Of a stretch of 60,343 bases of DNA, positions 59,009 to 60,343 are shown in pieces (position 1 is the stretch's first letter; the number at the start of each line of letters is the position of its first letter). The stretch is from the NCBI RefSeq assembly GCF_024129735.1, contig NZ_JAMXXK010000016.1:1-60343 (forward strand). Direction: 5' to 3'. Source of the stretch: Acinetobacter lwoffii. Its GTDB lineage: Bacteria; Pseudomonadota; Gammaproteobacteria; Pseudomonadales; Moraxellaceae. The notes below the pieces were generated by a model. That model was not told the DNA's origin and ran no database searches. It saw nothing but the letters and a program-made list of their open reading frames with translations. Both the position numbers and the translations under genes were made by a program.

Positions 59009-59884
59009 CTATTTTGATTCAGTTAAATACGTCACAGGTTTGTTTACCGCAACTTTAGTACCACCAAAATGCTCATCAACATATGCTTTTACTGCTGGCG
59101 TATGATACAACGCACCTACTTTTTGCAGAACTGGATCATTTTGACGATCTGCTGCAACCGCTAATACGTTGACGTTCATTTTTGTGCTTTGATCAATCGG
59201 CTCATAGTAAATCGCATCTTTTAATACGTTTAAACCACCTTCCATTGCCAAGGTATTGCCCAGCACAATCGCATCAACTTCGTCTTTTACGCGTACTGCA
59301 GTCGCCATTTGAATTGGCTTAATCACGATTTGTTTTGCATTTTCGGTCACATCAGAAGTTGTGCCTTTGACATTGTCAAAACCAGCTTTTAATTTAACCA
59401 GACCTGCTGATTGTAAAAGTAATAATGCACGCGATTCGTTTGCGCCGTCATTCGGAATGGCAATGGTCGCACCAGTTTTAAACTCGTTTAAAGATTTGAC
59501 TTTGCTTGAGTAAATACCCATCGGCTCTAAATAAGTGGTAGATAGAGGTGCAATTTTGGCTGTGTTAGCATCGTTGTAAGCAACCATATAGGCATAAGAC
59601 TGGAATGCATTTACATCAATTTCTTTGTTGGCTACTGCCGTGTTCATTGACACGTAGTCAGTGAAATTTTTCACATCAAGTTTGATGCCGGCTGCTTTGG
59701 TTTCAGGCAATGTCGCGATATAACGCCATACGTCTACATCTGAACCGGTCGAAGCCATAGTTACAGTCTGAAGACCATTTGCATCTTTGCTTTGCGCTGC
59801 ATCAGTGGCAGGCGCTTCCTGTTTACCACACCCAGTTAAAGTCAATACAGAGGCACTCAATAAAACGCCAAGTAATTTTTTCAT
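59009..59884 (-). CDS. metQ: Methionine-binding lipoprotein MetQ
   Basis: 291 aa. Signal with lipobox LTGC (Cys19). The NlpA/MetQ-family core includes MASTGSDVDVWRYIATLPET, AIPNDGANESRALLLLQSAGL and VLGNTLAMEGGL. It delivers D- or L-methionine to MetNI. First gene of metQ-metN-metI, 76 nt before metN. A -10-like TATACT on the minus strand (59919-59914) may be its promoter. Confidence 0.93.
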   Translation of the reverse strand: MKKLLGVLLSASVLTLTGCGKQEAPATDAAQSKDANGLQTVTMASTGSDVDVWRYIATLPETKAAGIKLDVKNFTDYVSMNTAVANKEIDVNAFQSYAYMVAYNDANTAKIAPLSTTYLEPMGIYSSKVKSLNEFKTGATIAIPNDGANESRALLLLQSAGLVKLKAGFDNVKGTTSDVTENAKQIVIKPIQMATAVRVKDEVDAIVLGNTLAMEGGLNVLKDAIYYEPIDQSTKMNVNVLAVAADRQNDPVLQKVGALYHTPAVKAYVDEHFGGTKVAVNKPVTYLTESK

Positions 59885-60280
59885 GAAATTGTCCTAATTC
59901 TATTCTTGCCTAGAGTATAAGCATTTTTAAATCGTGTTAAATAAGAGTTTTATTACGATCTAAGTAGATAGCTTGATCATGGTTGAAGAAAGCTTGAAGT
60001 CGAAAGCTGCAAGCGTGCAACAACAATTCTGGTGAACTTGATCAAGTCAGAGGCAGCCCAAATCTGATGTATTTAATCTATTTGGAGAGAGAAAATAGAT
60101 ATCTTATAAGTACATGGCAAGGTTTGAGTGCTCTGAAGTTGTGGATATCATAGCAATAAATCTATATTCGATATACTGGATAAAAAAGCCTTGCTTATCT
60201 CTTTAGTCGAATATAAAAAAAGATCTTTTAAACAAAATTTTAATTAAAACAATAGACTTCCTTCATAAATCATTTTTCAA
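59885..60280. other. About 400-nt AT-rich region without recognised genes
   Basis: Contains the metQ promoter region at its left end and one 12-bp perfect palindrome, ACTTGATCAAGT, at 60036-60047. No RNA gene, IS end or conserved ORF recognised. Confidence 0.35.
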
Positions 60281-60343
60281 TCAATTTAATTGTTTATCTT
60301 TCACCCAATCTAAATTGTATATGCCAGCAAGTAAATTAAACCG
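60281..60343 (-). CDS. Possible C-terminal end of a truncated ORF
   Basis: The last 21 codons of the window on the minus strand are open and end in TGA (RFNLLAGIYNLDW near the edge). The style recalls the C-terminus of IS5-type transposases, but 20 residues cannot decide. The start would lie beyond the window. Confidence 0.2.
   Translation of the reverse strand, partial: RFNLLAGIYNLDWVKDKQLN

Noticed and set aside
1..60343. CRISPR arrays or complete IS elements
   Set aside because: No regularly spaced direct repeats, no transposase ORF and no matching terminal inverted repeats seen by eye.

Overview
The window looks like ordinary chromosome of a non-baumannii Acinetobacter (Moraxellaceae, Gammaproteobacteria). 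This rests on recognising the proteins and their order: fabR next to a desC/desB-type desaturase pair, dnaE-trmJ-cysE, mutS-fdxA, kdsD-kdsC-lptC-lptA-lptB, DUF1615 lipoprotein beside dusB. The low GC, short intergenic gaps and A/T-flanked terminator hairpins also fit. No complete insertion sequence, prophage or CRISPR array is visible. Most genes are core housekeeping genes, so the unusual material is at small scale.

Layout. 0.2-9.1 kb: an orphan isochorismatase-like/carrier-protein fusion, rluA, rapA, a lone PAAR protein, an alpha/beta hydrolase, and the fabR-type repressor divergent from a reductase-desaturase operon. 9.3-20.4 kb: HAD phosphatase and DUF1615 lipoprotein, dusB, a glycine-zipper/CsbD-like stress protein, nitronate monooxygenase, a radical SAM plus partner DNA-repair-type pair, a lipoprotein, a YeeE/YedE sulfur transporter, an Ala-rich lipoprotein, and metK. 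20.4-30.3 kb: a lone pilin-like gene, tkt, and a run of single genes (GNAT, YceI, glutamine amidotransferase, yfcF, CDF efflux, a second desaturase, a PaaX-like regulator), then tRNA-Gly with a consensus promoter.

30.3-43 kb: cysS, then the KDO/LPS-transport operon (kdsD, kdsC, lptC, lptA, lptB). This makes KDO precursors and the periplasmic bridge and ATPase for LPS export. It is followed by a LapEBC-type type I secretion operon (TolC, ABC transporter, HlyD) that appears damaged: the TolC start seems frameshifted at a poly-A run, and the HlyD gene has two in-frame amber codons. Then come a YigZ protein, a hexapeptide acyltransferase and a tandem universal stress protein. 43-60 kb is almost all on the minus strand: O-methyltransferase, M15-type lipoprotein, fdxA, mutS, two more lipoproteins, cysE, trmJ, dnaE, and a metQ-metN-metI methionine importer. 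The window ends in a gene-poor stretch that may contain the tail of a truncated ORF.

Points most worth follow-up: the damaged or phase-variable type I secretion operon; the carrier protein fused to a degenerate isochorismatase domain; a self-complementary leader that could cover the metK start; the palindromes between fabR and the desaturase operon; the paired radical SAM/TIGR03915-type genes; and a structured intergenic element downstream of metI.
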